This document shows positions 26,047-34,997 of a stretch of 64,000 bases of DNA, one piece after another. The notes under the pieces are model-generated. The model was not told the origin of the DNA, did not search any database, and saw only the letters and a program-made list of their open reading frames with translations. How positions within the stretch are numbered: position 1 is the stretch's first letter; every line of letters starts with the position of its first letter. A program made the translations under genes and the position numbers. This stretch comes from CAVQKZ01 sp963837325 (GTDB taxonomy: Bacteria; Actinomycetota; Actinomycetes; Mycobacteriales; Jatrophihabitantaceae), in NCBI GenBank assembly GCA_963837325.1, contig CAWIMV010000001.1:186001-250000 (forward strand), given 5' to 3'.

Positions 26047-29000
26047 ATGCCCAGAGTGACTTTCGGACGTGCCGGGATGGTGACGGCCGTCGCTGTGCTC
26101 ACGGTGGCGGCGACCGTCGCCGGCGGCGCGACCGCGCAGGCGGCACCGCGGCACGGCCGCGACCATGCCCCGTCCACCCCCACCGGTCTCGTCGTCGACG
26201 ACCGGACCAACCCGCTCGGCGTGCAGGGAACGCCGCAGTTCGGCTGGCTACCTCAGGACCGCGACCGCAACGAAGTACAGACGGCCTATCAGCTCGTGGT
26301 GACCCGGGCCGGCGCGGTCGTGTGGGACTCCGGCAAGGTGACGTCCTCGGCCGAGTCGTGGGTGCCCTATGGTGGCCCGGCGCTGGCGCCGGGCGCCATT
26401 TACTCGTGGGCGGTGCGCACCTGGGACCGGGCCGGGCTGGCCTCGCCGTTCGGGCGGGCGCGCTTCGACACCGGACTCGGCGACCAGGACTGGTCCGGCG
26501 CGCAGTGGATCCGCCGGACCACCACGGGCAACGACGCCCAGAACGACTACACCCTCGCTCGCAAGACGCTCGACGTCAGCAGCGGCAGCCCGGTCGTCCG
26601 CGCGCGGGCCTACGTAGCTTCGATGGGGGATTGGGCGCTGCACGTCAACGGCACGACAGTTGACCGGACGTCCTCGTACGGCTACCCCGGAGAGGGCTAC
26701 TACGACGTCTCCGACATCACCGCCCAGGCCCAGGCCGGCCGACCGCTGACCGTCGGGGTGCTCTACCACTACTGGAGCTGCAAGTGCCAGGGCCGGGCCA
26801 ACGGGCCGTCCGCACCCGAGGGACCGTCTGGCCTGCTGGTCAAGGTCGTCGTCGACCACGCCGACGGCACGAGCGATCTGCTCGTCTCCGACGGTTCGTG
26901 GCAGGTGCACCAGGACGCGGCCGAGTCGGTTTCGACCCTGACTTATCGCAACGGCGACGCCGGCGACCGCGTCGAATACATCGATGCGACCCGGGACCTC
27001 GCCGGGTGGGACACGCCCGGCTACGACGCGTCGGCCTGGGGCGCGCCAGTCGTGATCGGGGCCCATCCACGGCCCAATCCCGCAAGCTGCGCGTCGTACG
27101 AGGGCGGCTCGTCGCCGTGCGCGTTCACCCACCTCACCGCGCAGCAGGCGCACATCAGCACGCACGTCATCCACCCCGTCAGCGTGCTGCGACTGCCCGA
27201 CGGCACGGTGTTCGCCGATATGGGCAAGGTTTACGCCGCCGTACCGTCGATCCGCCTCGATGACGGCGCGGCCGGGCGCGCGCTGACGATCACCACCAGC
27301 TATCGCGAGAACAACACGACCTCGACTGCCGCGGTGGCCCCCGGCGCGCGCGCGGTGCCGCTCGCGGCCGTGACCAACGTGCACGCCGGCGATGTCATCA
27401 CCGTCGACGCACCGGCGGACGGGTACGGCGCCGGCCATCCCGAGACGCGCACCGTGTCGGCCGTCGGTCCGGCGGACGTGACGCTGGACCGACCGCTGTC
27501 CCGCGCCCACGCCGCCGGCGTCTGGGTCGAGAACTCCCGGGCGGGCACCTCTGGGCTGGACACCCAGGGCAGCAACATGCGCTTCTTCTACACCGAGAAG
27601 GACGGCCGGCAGATCGCGCAGCCGTTCACGTACTGGGGTTGGCGCTACATCGAGATCAGCAACCCGGGCGAGCATCTCGACGCCCGCGACATTTCGGCCG
27701 TCGTGCAGAACACCGACGTGCCGGCCGGGCACGCGGCCACGTTCCACAGCGACAACGCCACTCTCGACGCGGTGTTCTCGCTGATGCAGCGCTCGGCCCT
27801 GCAGTCGGAGCAGAACACGTTCCTCGACACCCCGACGCGGGAAAAGGGGCAGTTCCTCGGCGACACCGTGGACGAGTCGTTCGCGTCGATGGAATCGCTC
27901 CACGAGCGCTCGCTGACCCGCGAGGCCATCGTCGACTTCGCCAACTCGCAGGCCCGGTACTGGCCGAACGGCGCGATGAACGCCGTCTATCCCAACGGCG
28001 ATGCGAAGCGCGACATCCCTGACTACACCGAGATGTTCCCCGAATGGGTGCTGCGCTACTACCAGCTCACCGGCGACCGAAGTCTCGTGGCTCAGGTGTA
28101 CCCGGCCATGAAGCGGGTGGCCGACTACATCGACGCGGCGGTCCGCCAGCCACAAGGGCTGGTATATCAACTGCCCGGCGGCAGCGGCCCGTACCAGTAC
28201 GGCATCATCGACTGGCCCGCCGACATGCGCTACGACACCGTCGTCGACGGCAACGGCGCCGAACTCGTGGTCAACGCCCTGGCTGTCGGCGCCAATCGGG
28301 CCGTCGCCACCGCCGCGGGTCTGCTCGGAACCTCGAGCGATGCGACGACGTACGGCCACCAGGCCGACGCGCTGAGCACAGCCGTCAACGCGCAACTGCG
28401 CAACAGCGCGACCGGCCTCTACTCCGACGGGCTGGCCGCCGACACCCTGGCTCGCATCGAGAACTACTCGGAACATGCGCAGACCTACGCGATCGACTAC
28501 GGCATCGCACCGCCGTCCAGCTACGGCGGGCTCGGTGCGTACATCGCGGGGCAGGGCATGAAGCAGGGTCCGATGGACCTACGCCAGCTCGAGGGTGCAT
28601 TGGGTGCCACCGGCCGCACCGATGCGCTCGTGGCCCTGCTGACCAATCCGACTGCGGACGGTCCGGCCAAGATCCTGGCCGAGGGCGGCACGTTCATGTG
28701 GGAGCAGTGGGATCCAGGTTGCAGCGTGGCGCCCTGCTCCGGCGCGGCGGTGGATCAGAAGAACAGCGAGAGCTTCTCGCACGGGTGGGGCGCGGCCGGC
28801 ATCACTGGCATCCTCGAGTACCTGCTGGGAATCACGGTGACCGGCGCGGGCGCTTCCACCGTGCACATCACGCCGCCCGCCACCGGTCTGACCCGGGCCA
28901 GCGGCACGGAGTGGACCGAGCGCGGACCGGTGAGCGTCTCTTGGCGCCGTACCGGTCACCGCTACGACGTGCACGTCTCGATCCCCGATAACGTCACCGC

Positions 29001-29076
29001 GACCGTCGCCGTCCCAGGTCAGCGGGCCGTGCACGTGGGATCAGGGAGCAGGGATTTGCAGCTCCCCACCCGCTGA
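26047..29076 (+). CDS. Secreted GH78 alpha-L-rhamnosidase
   Basis: A 1009-aa alpha-L-rhamnosidase. A signal peptide (about residues 1-35) is followed by an N-terminal Ig-like domain (TPTGLVVDDRTNPLGV), the Bac_rhamnosid_N beta-sandwich (ARAYVASMGDWALHVNG), a concanavalin-like domain, and the six-hairpin barrel. The catalytic acid is Glu about 599 in TPTREKGQFLGD, a family hallmark, and the likely base is Glu about 886 in GTFMWEQWD. It hydrolyses terminal alpha-L-rhamnose from rhamnogalacturonan or plant glycosides. It is the third gene of the GH31 operon, 19 bp after the esterase, and its product is taken up by the rhamnose importer encoded 2 kb downstream. Confidence 0.95.
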   Translation: MPRVTFGRAGMVTAVAVLTVAATVAGGATAQAAPRHGRDHAPSTPTGLVVDDRTNPLGVQGTPQFGWLPQDRDRNEVQTAYQLVVTRAGAVVWDSGKVTSSAESWVPYGGPALAPGAIYSWAVRTWDRAGLASPFGRARFDTGLGDQDWSGAQWIRRTTTGNDAQNDYTLARKTLDVSSGSPVVRARAYVASMGDWALHVNGTTVDRTSSYGYPGEGYYDVSDITAQAQAGRPLTVGVLYHYWSCKCQGRANGPSAPEGPSGLLVKVVVDHADGTSDLLVSDGSWQVHQDAAESVSTLTYRNGDAGDRVEYIDATRDLAGWDTPGYDASAWGAPVVIGAHPRPNPASCASYEGGSSPCAFTHLTAQQAHISTHVIHPVSVLRLPDGTVFADMGKVYAAVPSIRLDDGAAGRALTITTSYRENNTTSTAAVAPGARAVPLAAVTNVHAGDVITVDAPADGYGAGHPETRTVSAVGPADVTLDRPLSRAHAAGVWVENSRAGTSGLDTQGSNMRFFYTEKDGRQIAQPFTYWGWRYIEISNPGEHLDARDISAVVQNTDVPAGHAATFHSDNATLDAVFSLMQRSALQSEQNTFLDTPTREKGQFLGDTVDESFASMESLHERSLTREAIVDFANSQARYWPNGAMNAVYPNGDAKRDIPDYTEMFPEWVLRYYQLTGDRSLVAQVYPAMKRVADYIDAAVRQPQGLVYQLPGGSGPYQYGIIDWPADMRYDTVVDGNGAELVVNALAVGANRAVATAAGLLGTSSDATTYGHQADALSTAVNAQLRNSATGLYSDGLAADTLARIENYSEHAQTYAIDYGIAPPSSYGGLGAYIAGQGMKQGPMDLRQLEGALGATGRTDALVALLTNPTADGPAKILAEGGTFMWEQWDPGCSVAPCSGAAVDQKNSESFSHGWGAAGITGILEYLLGITVTGAGASTVHITPPATGLTRASGTEWTERGPVSVSWRRTGHRYDVHVSIPDNVTATVAVPGQRAVHVGSGSRDLQLPTR

Positions 29077-29081
29077 GCCGC

Positions 29082-29912
29082 TCAGCCCGAGGGGATGAGA
29101 TCAGTTGCGGCGTGCTGGATCACGGCGTCGGTCGCGTCCAGGGTCATCGGGTTCGGCACCAGCACCAACCGGTCGACCCCGACCGCGGCATAACGCTGAG
29201 CCAGCGCGGGGGTGAGCGGTCGGTCGGGGGCGACGCTGATCTCGAACGGGCGCTGCCGGTCGACTCCGTACTGCTGGCGAAGTCCATGCAGGGTCGCGAT
29301 CGCGGCCGCGGCGGCTTCGACGCTGAGCTCCCAGCCGAACCAGCCGTCACCAACCCGCGCGGCTCGGGCCAGGCCGGCGGGGGAATGCCCGCCCAGGACG
29401 ATGGGCGGGAACGGCTGCTGCACCGGGGCCGGGCTCTGCAGCACGCCGTCGAACGCCACCCAGCGCCCGGCGTAGCGATCCTCTTGTCGCCACAGGGCCG
29501 TTACCGCCTCGAGGTACTCGTCGGTCATGGCGCCCCGATCGGCGAGGTCCACCCCGAACGCGGCCAGTTCGGCGGCGACGTAGCCGACGCCCACCCCGAC
29601 CGTCAGCCGTCCCGCGCTCAGCACGTCGACCGTCGTCAGCTGCTTGGCCAGCAGCACCGGCTGCCGCTGCGGCAGCACGAGCACGGCGACGCCGAGCCGG
29701 ATCCGGGACGTCACCGCAGCCAGGAAGGCCAGCGTGCTGATCGCCTCGAAGCGGGGCTCATCGGCGGCGTCGGGCGCGTCGTTGGGAAGGGCGATGTGGT
29801 CACCGACCCAGAGCGACTCGAAACCCGCCTGTTCGGCGGTCGCCGCGCATGCCCGGATCCGCTCCGGCTCGGCGTTCTCGCCACGGTGCAGGGCATACAG
29901 CGCGTACTTCAT
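29082..29912 (-). CDS. LLM-class F420-dependent oxidoreductase
   Basis: A 276-aa luciferase-like monooxygenase-fold protein. EQAGFESLWVGDHIALPN is the conserved N-terminal flavin-site block. IRLGVAVLVLPQRQPVLLAKQLTTVDVLSAGRLTVGVGVGY is the family core, and ALWRQEDRYAGRWVAFDG follows. In actinobacteria most such proteins use cofactor F420 to reduce or oxidise small molecules; FMN use cannot be excluded. It converges on the rhamnosidase gene (5 bp apart), and no neighbour suggests a substrate. The product looks complete. Confidence 0.87.
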   Translation of the reverse strand: MKYALYALHRGENAEPERIRACAATAEQAGFESLWVGDHIALPNDAPDAADEPRFEAISTLAFLAAVTSRIRLGVAVLVLPQRQPVLLAKQLTTVDVLSAGRLTVGVGVGYVAAELAAFGVDLADRGAMTDEYLEAVTALWRQEDRYAGRWVAFDGVLQSPAPVQQPFPPIVLGGHSPAGLARAARVGDGWFGWELSVEAAAAAIATLHGLRQQYGVDRQRPFEISVAPDRPLTPALAQRYAAVGVDRLVLVPNPMTLDATDAVIQHAATDLIPSG

Positions 29913-30100
29913 GAATCAGCTCCCGAAACGTTGGCGGATTCGCTCGAACGCTCTCGATCCTGTTCCGAAAACCCGCGGGACGCACGCGACTTTGCTGGTA
30001 AGCCGCTTTACCGAGGCGAATCAGCAGCAGGCAACCTCGCGGCATGACCGAGCACCGAGCCGGGTTCGATGCCGGCGATCAGCCGAACCGGTCAGTCGGC

Positions 30101-31132
30101 TCAACCGGCGCGCTGACCGGCCGGCCGGCTCGAATCGCGCACGACCAGCTCCGGTTCGAACACCACCTGTCTGTGCTGATGGGTATCCGGGAAGGAGACC
30201 TCGTCGATCAACAACTCGGCCGCGGCCTGGCCGAGCTGCGATCGGGGCTGACGCACCGACGTCAAGGGAACCGCCGCGGCAGCAGCGAAGTCGATGTCGT
30301 CGTAGCCGACGATCGCCAGATCGCCCGGGACATCAAGGTCGCGCCGGGTCATCTCCTGCAGGACGCCGAGGGCGACGAGATCGTTGGCACAGAACACCGC
30401 TGTGGGCCGGCTGCGCTTAGACATCCGGGCGATCTGGTCGCCGGTCTGGCGGCCGGCGGCGACGTTGAGGCCCGGCGTGCCGATGACGCTGATTGCGCTC
30501 TTCGGCAGTCTGGCCTTCCGCGCCGCCGTGCGCGCCCCCGTCAATCGCTCGGTCACCTGATTGATGCTCATCGGACCGCCTACGAACGCAATGCGCTCGT
30601 GGCCCTGCTCGACGAGGTGCGTGACAGCGAGTTCTCCACCTACCACGTCGTCGACCGACACCGAGCACTGCCGGCTCGTCGAACCACGGTCGACGTAGAC
30701 GACGTGGGTGCCCCGCTTGCGCAGTTCGGCGATGCGCGCGTTGTTCGACCGGACCGGCGTGATGAGAATGCCGTACGCGCGATGCTCTTGCATCAGACTC
30801 AGGTAGTGGTCCTCGCGCGAGGTGCTGTCCGCGCTGTTGCAGAGGATGACCGAGAGCCCGGCCACTTGGGCCGCGGCCTCGACCCCGGATGCCAAATCGG
30901 TGAAGAACGGGTTGCCGACATCGAGGACGATCAGCCCGATCATCCGACTTCGGCCCGCTCGAAGTTGGCGTGCCGCTTCGTTGCGGACGAAGCCGAGATC
31001 GGCGATGGCTTGGAGCACTCGCTCGCGTGTGGCCGGCGCAACCCGCTCGGGCCGGTTCAGCACGTTCGATACGGTGCCGAGCGAAACGCCGGCGCGCTGA
31101 GCGACGTCGATGACGCTCGCCGACTCCGACAC
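30101..31132 (-). CDS. LacI-family repressor of the rhamnose operon (RhaR-like)
   Basis: A LacI/GalR protein of about 343 aa. The HTH (SVIDVAQRAGVSLGTVSNVLN) lies at the very N-terminus, followed by the hinge RNEAARQLRAGRSRMIGLIV and a sugar-binding domain ending AIVGYDDIDFAAAAAVPLTSVRQP. The GTG start at 31132 is chosen because GGAGG lies five bases upstream and the HTH begins six residues in; an in-frame GTG at 31177 would add 15 unconserved residues. It is divergent from the rhamnose transport operon and is the obvious candidate to bind the TGAAAGGTTTCA dyad at its promoter. The inducer is probably rhamnose or a catabolic product. Confidence 0.88.
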   Translation of the reverse strand: MSESASVIDVAQRAGVSLGTVSNVLNRPERVAPATRERVLQAIADLGFVRNEAARQLRAGRSRMIGLIVLDVGNPFFTDLASGVEAAAQVAGLSVILCNSADSTSREDHYLSLMQEHRAYGILITPVRSNNARIAELRKRGTHVVYVDRGSTSRQCSVSVDDVVGGELAVTHLVEQGHERIAFVGGPMSINQVTERLTGARTAARKARLPKSAISVIGTPGLNVAAGRQTGDQIARMSKRSRPTAVFCANDLVALGVLQEMTRRDLDVPGDLAIVGYDDIDFAAAAAVPLTSVRQPRSQLGQAAAELLIDEVSFPDTHQHRQVVFEPELVVRDSSRPAGQRAG

Positions 31133-31282
31133 GGACACCTCCAACGCCGAGCAAACGCGTTGAATCGTATCAAGCACTCCACCGCCTCAAGTGCCAACGA
31201 ACTGGGACGCTAGCTCGGGGAAGGAGCGTCAGGAGCAGGTTCGGTGGGTCGATCGCGGCTAAAACAAGGCGGTAACGAAGTC

Positions 31283-31336
31283 TTGACCGGCCGGTACGGC
31301 CTGATTAGGGTACGGCTTCATTAATGAAAGGTTTCA
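31283..31336 (+). promoter_or_regulatory. Rhamnose operon promoter with overlapping operator
   Basis: The -35 TTGACC (31283-31288) and -10 TAGGGT (31306-31311) are 17 bp apart; the expected start is near 31318. Directly on it lie a perfect 12-bp palindrome TTCATTAATGAA (31317-31328) and, overlapping it, TGAAAGGTTTCA (31325-31336), which resembles the LacI-family operator TGAAACGTTTCA apart from the central base. A repressor bound here would block initiation. Confidence 0.6.
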
Positions 31337-31354
31337 CCTCGATGATGTCGTCTC

Positions 31355-32875
31355 GTGACTGACCAACCGGCGCCGGCGCCGGTCCTCGTCCTTGAGCACG
31401 CCACCAAGCGGTTCGGCGCGGTGCATGCCCTGGCCGACGGATCGATCACGCTCTATCCGGGAGAAGCGCACGCGCTGCTCGGTGAGAACGGTGCGGGCAA
31501 GTCCACGCTGGTCAAGGTGCTGGCCGGTGTGCATGGCGCCGACAGCGGGCGGTTGCTCATCGACGGCGAACCGGTGGTGTTCAGCGGGCCGTTGGCCTCG
31601 CGGGCGGCGGGCGTCTCGATCATCTACCAGGAGCCGACGCTGTTCCCGGACCTCACCGTGGCGGAGAACATCTTCATGAGCCGCCAACCGCTGGGCGCGG
31701 CGCGCCGTATCGACCGGGCCGCGATGAACCAGGCGGCGGAGCAGATGTTCACCCGGCTGGGCGTGGCCCTCGACCCGGCCCGCGTGGCGCGGGGGCTGTC
31801 GGTGGCCGACCAGCAGATCGTCGAGATCGCGAAGGCCCTGTCGTTCAACGCACGGGTCCTGGTGATGGACGAGCCCACCGCAGCGCTGACGACGGTCGAG
31901 GTGGAGCGGCTGTTCGAGGTGATCCGAACCCTGCGCGGCCAGGGCGCGGCCGTGCTGTTCATCTCCCACCGGCTCGAAGAGGCCTTTGCCAGTTGCCAGC
32001 GGGTCACGATCATGCGCGACGGACGGTTCGTGCGCACCGAACTCATCGAAAATGTCACCGTCGAAGACATCATTCGCGCGATGGTTGGCCGCGATCTCGA
32101 GGCGATGTTCCCCAAGACCGACGCCCCGACCGGTGAGGTCGTTCTGGACGTCGAGCGCCTCGGCCGCGAGGGCGTCTTCGAGGACATCTCGTTCCAGGTG
32201 CGGCGGGGCGAGATCGTCGCCCTGGCCGGGCTCGTGGGCGCCGGGCGCACCGAGGTTGCCCGTGCGGTCTTCGGCATCGACAAGCGCACGTCGGGCACGG
32301 TGACCGTGCGCGGCGAACGGCTGCCCAACGGGAAGCCGCTCGCCGCGATGAACGCAGGTGTGGCGTTGGTGCCCGAGGATCGACGCCAGCAGGGCCTGGT
32401 CATGGATCTCGGCATCGACCACAACATCGCGCTCGCGTCGCTGGGGCGGCTGCGCCGGTTCGGGCTGATCCGGCGCGCGGACGAGCGCAAGCTCGCCACC
32501 GCCTGGGCCGATCGGTTGCGGCTGAGGTTCGCCCGGATGCGCAACGCGGTGTCGACGCTGTCCGGCGGCAATCAGCAGAAGGTGGTGCTGGCCAAGTGGC
32601 TCGCCCGCGATCCCATCCTGCTGATCATCGACGAACCCACGCGCGGCATCGACGTCGGTACCAAGGCCGAGGTGCACCGGATTCTCAACGGGCTGGTCGC
32701 AGACGGACTGGCCGTCCTGATGATCTCGTCGGAACTGCCAGAGGTGCTGGGCATGGCCGACCGGGTGATCGTCCTGCGCGAAGGTCGGATCACGGCGGAG
32801 TTCACCAGAGCCGAGGCCGATGAGGACTCGGTGCTGCGCGCGGCGATCGGCCAGGCGCCGGTGGCGGCCGCATGA
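31355..32875 (+). CDS. rhaT: Rhamnose ABC importer ATPase (two nucleotide-binding domains)
   Basis: A 506-aa CUT2-type sugar ATPase with two fused ABC domains. The first has Walker A GENGAGKST (residues 43-51), signature LSVADQQ and Walker B VLVMDEPT. The second has a degenerate Walker A (GLVGAGRTE), signature LSGGNQQK near residue 402 and Walker B LLIIDEPTRG, the normal asymmetry for this family. The GTG start follows the operator region. It leads an operon T-P-Q-S like the rhamnose importer of Rhizobium leguminosarum, followed by rhamnose catabolic genes, so rhamnose is the likely substrate. Note that rhaT also names an unrelated E. coli symporter. Confidence 0.92.
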   Translation: MTDQPAPAPVLVLEHATKRFGAVHALADGSITLYPGEAHALLGENGAGKSTLVKVLAGVHGADSGRLLIDGEPVVFSGPLASRAAGVSIIYQEPTLFPDLTVAENIFMSRQPLGAARRIDRAAMNQAAEQMFTRLGVALDPARVARGLSVADQQIVEIAKALSFNARVLVMDEPTAALTTVEVERLFEVIRTLRGQGAAVLFISHRLEEAFASCQRVTIMRDGRFVRTELIENVTVEDIIRAMVGRDLEAMFPKTDAPTGEVVLDVERLGREGVFEDISFQVRRGEIVALAGLVGAGRTEVARAVFGIDKRTSGTVTVRGERLPNGKPLAAMNAGVALVPEDRRQQGLVMDLGIDHNIALASLGRLRRFGLIRRADERKLATAWADRLRLRFARMRNAVSTLSGGNQQKVVLAKWLARDPILLIIDEPTRGIDVGTKAEVHRILNGLVADGLAVLMISSELPEVLGMADRVIVLREGRITAEFTRAEADEDSVLRAAIGQAPVAAA

Positions 32876-33906
32876 CTACGGACGTCGTCACGCCGGCGCC
32901 GGGCGCCCGAGCGACGGGCCGGCTGGACTGGCTGCTGCGCGCTCGCGAGCTGGGCATCGGGCTGGCCATCGTCGTGGTCTTCGCCGTCACCACGCTGGAC
33001 AACCACGCCTTCGCCCATGCCGGAAGCATCCAGCAGTTGTTGGTCGGTGCGTCGCTGATCGCGCTCCTGGGCGTGGGCGAGACGATGGTCATCGTCACCC
33101 GCAACGTCGACCTCTCCGTGGGCTCGATCGTGGGGCTGTCCGCCTACATCGTCGGCGACCTGTTCAAGCACCAGCACATTCCGGTGGTACTCGGTTTCGT
33201 CATCGCCATCGCGGTGGGGGCGGTGATCGGTGCGGTCAACGGTCTCATCACCACTGTCGCGCGCGTGCCCAGCCTGGTCGTCACGCTGGCCATGCTTTAC
33301 ATCATCCGGGGCATCGACGGCCTGATCGTCAACGGCAAGACGATCGACCCGGCCAGCATTCCCAAGGCGTTCACGGCGGTGGGCTACCGGACGGTGTTGG
33401 GCATCCCCTGGTTGGCGATCATTGTCGCGGTCATCGTGGGGGTAGCCGGCTACGCGATGCGGACGTTTCGCTCCAGCCGGGACCTGTACGGGATCGGGTC
33501 GAATCCGGAAGCGGCCGCCTTGGCCGGCATCCCGGCGGGCCGACGCGTGTTCACGGCCTTCCTGATCAGCGGGTCACTTGCCGGGTTGGCCGGGGCACTG
33601 TTTCTCGCGGTGCACGCCCAGATCGACGTCACCGGCGGCGCGGGCTACGAACTGAGCGTGATCGCGGCCGTGGTCGTGGGCGGTGTGGCCATCTTCGGCG
33701 GCAGCGGCACCGTGCTCGGCGCGGCGCTCGGCGCGCTGCTGCTCAACACGATCAACCAGGCGCTGGTGGCGGCCAAGGTCTCGTCGTTCTGGAACCAGGC
33801 CATCGCCGGTGCGCTGCTTCTGGGCGCGATCGCGTTCGACCGCTGGCTCAGCCTGCGGGTGGCCCGGAGCCTGCGCTCGGCGGAGGGAGCTCACCGTGAG
33901 CTCTGA
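32872..33906 (+). CDS. rhaP: Rhamnose ABC importer permease
   Basis: A 344-aa CUT2 permease (RbsC-like BPD_transp_2 family) with about ten hydrophobic helices. VTRNVDLSVGSIVGLSAYIVGDL is the conserved early block, and GSGTVLGAALGALLLNTINQAL the late one. The ATG overlaps the ATPase stop (ATGA). It forms the membrane channel with the next permease. Specificity is inherited from operon context. Confidence 0.92.
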   Translation: MTTDVVTPAPGARATGRLDWLLRARELGIGLAIVVVFAVTTLDNHAFAHAGSIQQLLVGASLIALLGVGETMVIVTRNVDLSVGSIVGLSAYIVGDLFKHQHIPVVLGFVIAIAVGAVIGAVNGLITTVARVPSLVVTLAMLYIIRGIDGLIVNGKTIDPASIPKAFTAVGYRTVLGIPWLAIIVAVIVGVAGYAMRTFRSSRDLYGIGSNPEAAALAGIPAGRRVFTAFLISGSLAGLAGALFLAVHAQIDVTGGAGYELSVIAAVVVGGVAIFGGSGTVLGAALGALLLNTINQALVAAKVSSFWNQAIAGALLLGAIAFDRWLSLRVARSLRSAEGAHREL

Positions 33907-34936
33907 CATCGTGCTGCAGAAGCCCACCACGCGCAGTCCGGACGCGCCGGAGAGCCGCGGTGGGTCCTGGTGGCGATCCCTGCTGCGTTGGGAGAGCGCC
34001 CTGGTCGTCGTCCTCATCGGGACGCTGATCTTCGGCTCGGCCCAGACGTCCGGCTTCCTCAACGCGACGAACTTCTTCTACATCGGTCTCAACATGGGCG
34101 AGATCGCGATCATGGCCCTGCCGCTGATGTTCATCATCATGACCGGCGAGATCGACCTGTCGGTCGCTTCGATGCTGGGCCTGTCCGGCGCCATCGTGGG
34201 GGATCTGTTCAGCAAGGGCTGGTCGATCTGGGCGGCGATGGCCGTCGCGCTCGTCGTCGGAGCGGTCGGCGGTGCGCTCAACGGTGTGCTGGTGGCCAAG
34301 ACCGGGCTGCCGTCCATCGCAGTCACCATCGGCACCCTGACCCTGTTCCGCGGCATCGCCGAGATCGTGCTCGCCCCGCGGGTCGTCACCGGCTTCCCCA
34401 CTTCGCTCACCAAGATCGGCGTCGTTCCCATCCAGGGCACGCAGTTGGCCTATTCGGCGGCGATCTTCCTCGGCATGGCGGTCGTCGCCGCCGTCGTGCT
34501 GCACGCAACGCCGCTCGGCCGGGCGCTCGTGGCCATCGGCCTGCAACCGGAGGCGGCGCAGTTTGCCGGCATCCGGGTCAACCGCATCAAGGTCTGGCTG
34601 TTCGTCGTCTCCGGCATCGTCAGTGCATTCGCCGGCATCCTGCTCACCCTCAAGAACTCGTCGGTGAGTTACGACGCCGGCACCGGCCTCGAGCTGAACG
34701 TGGTCGCGATCGTGCTGTTCGGGGGGGTTTCGATCTTCGGCGGGCGCGGCACCGTGGTCGGCGTCGTGCTCTCGGTCGCGATCGTCGGGTGCCTGCAACA
34801 AGCCCTGACTCAGATGAACGTCCAGCCCGAGGTCCAGAACATCGTCATCGGCGTCCTGCTGCTGATCAGCGTGGTCATTCCCAACGGGGGTGAAGCAATC
34901 CGGCGCATCCGCGACCGAGCCCGGCGCCAGACCTGA
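33896..34936 (+). CDS. rhaQ: Rhamnose ABC importer permease, second subunit
   Basis: A 346-aa CUT2 permease paralogous to the preceding gene (MTGEIDLSVASMLGLSGAIVGDL; GGVSIFGGRGTVVGVVLSVAIVG). The GTG start at 33896 has GGAGGGAG upstream and overlaps the end of the previous gene by 11 nt, so the two are translationally coupled. The first about 30 residues are cytoplasmic. Two different permeases per importer is the usual RhaPQ arrangement. Confidence 0.92.
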   Translation: MSSDIVLQKPTTRSPDAPESRGGSWWRSLLRWESALVVVLIGTLIFGSAQTSGFLNATNFFYIGLNMGEIAIMALPLMFIIMTGEIDLSVASMLGLSGAIVGDLFSKGWSIWAAMAVALVVGAVGGALNGVLVAKTGLPSIAVTIGTLTLFRGIAEIVLAPRVVTGFPTSLTKIGVVPIQGTQLAYSAAIFLGMAVVAAVVLHATPLGRALVAIGLQPEAAQFAGIRVNRIKVWLFVVSGIVSAFAGILLTLKNSSVSYDAGTGLELNVVAIVLFGGVSIFGGRGTVVGVVLSVAIVGCLQQALTQMNVQPEVQNIVIGVLLLISVVIPNGGEAIRRIRDRARRQT

Positions 34937-34997
34937 CAGCAGGCGGCGCACCGCACTGCCATGCCCAAACGCATCACTCACCCAGAAAGGCAAGACC

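Noticed and set aside
26248..28476. A 742-codon minus-strand frame over the rhamnosidase gene.
   Set aside because: Antisense shadow of GH78, which has intact catalytic motifs.
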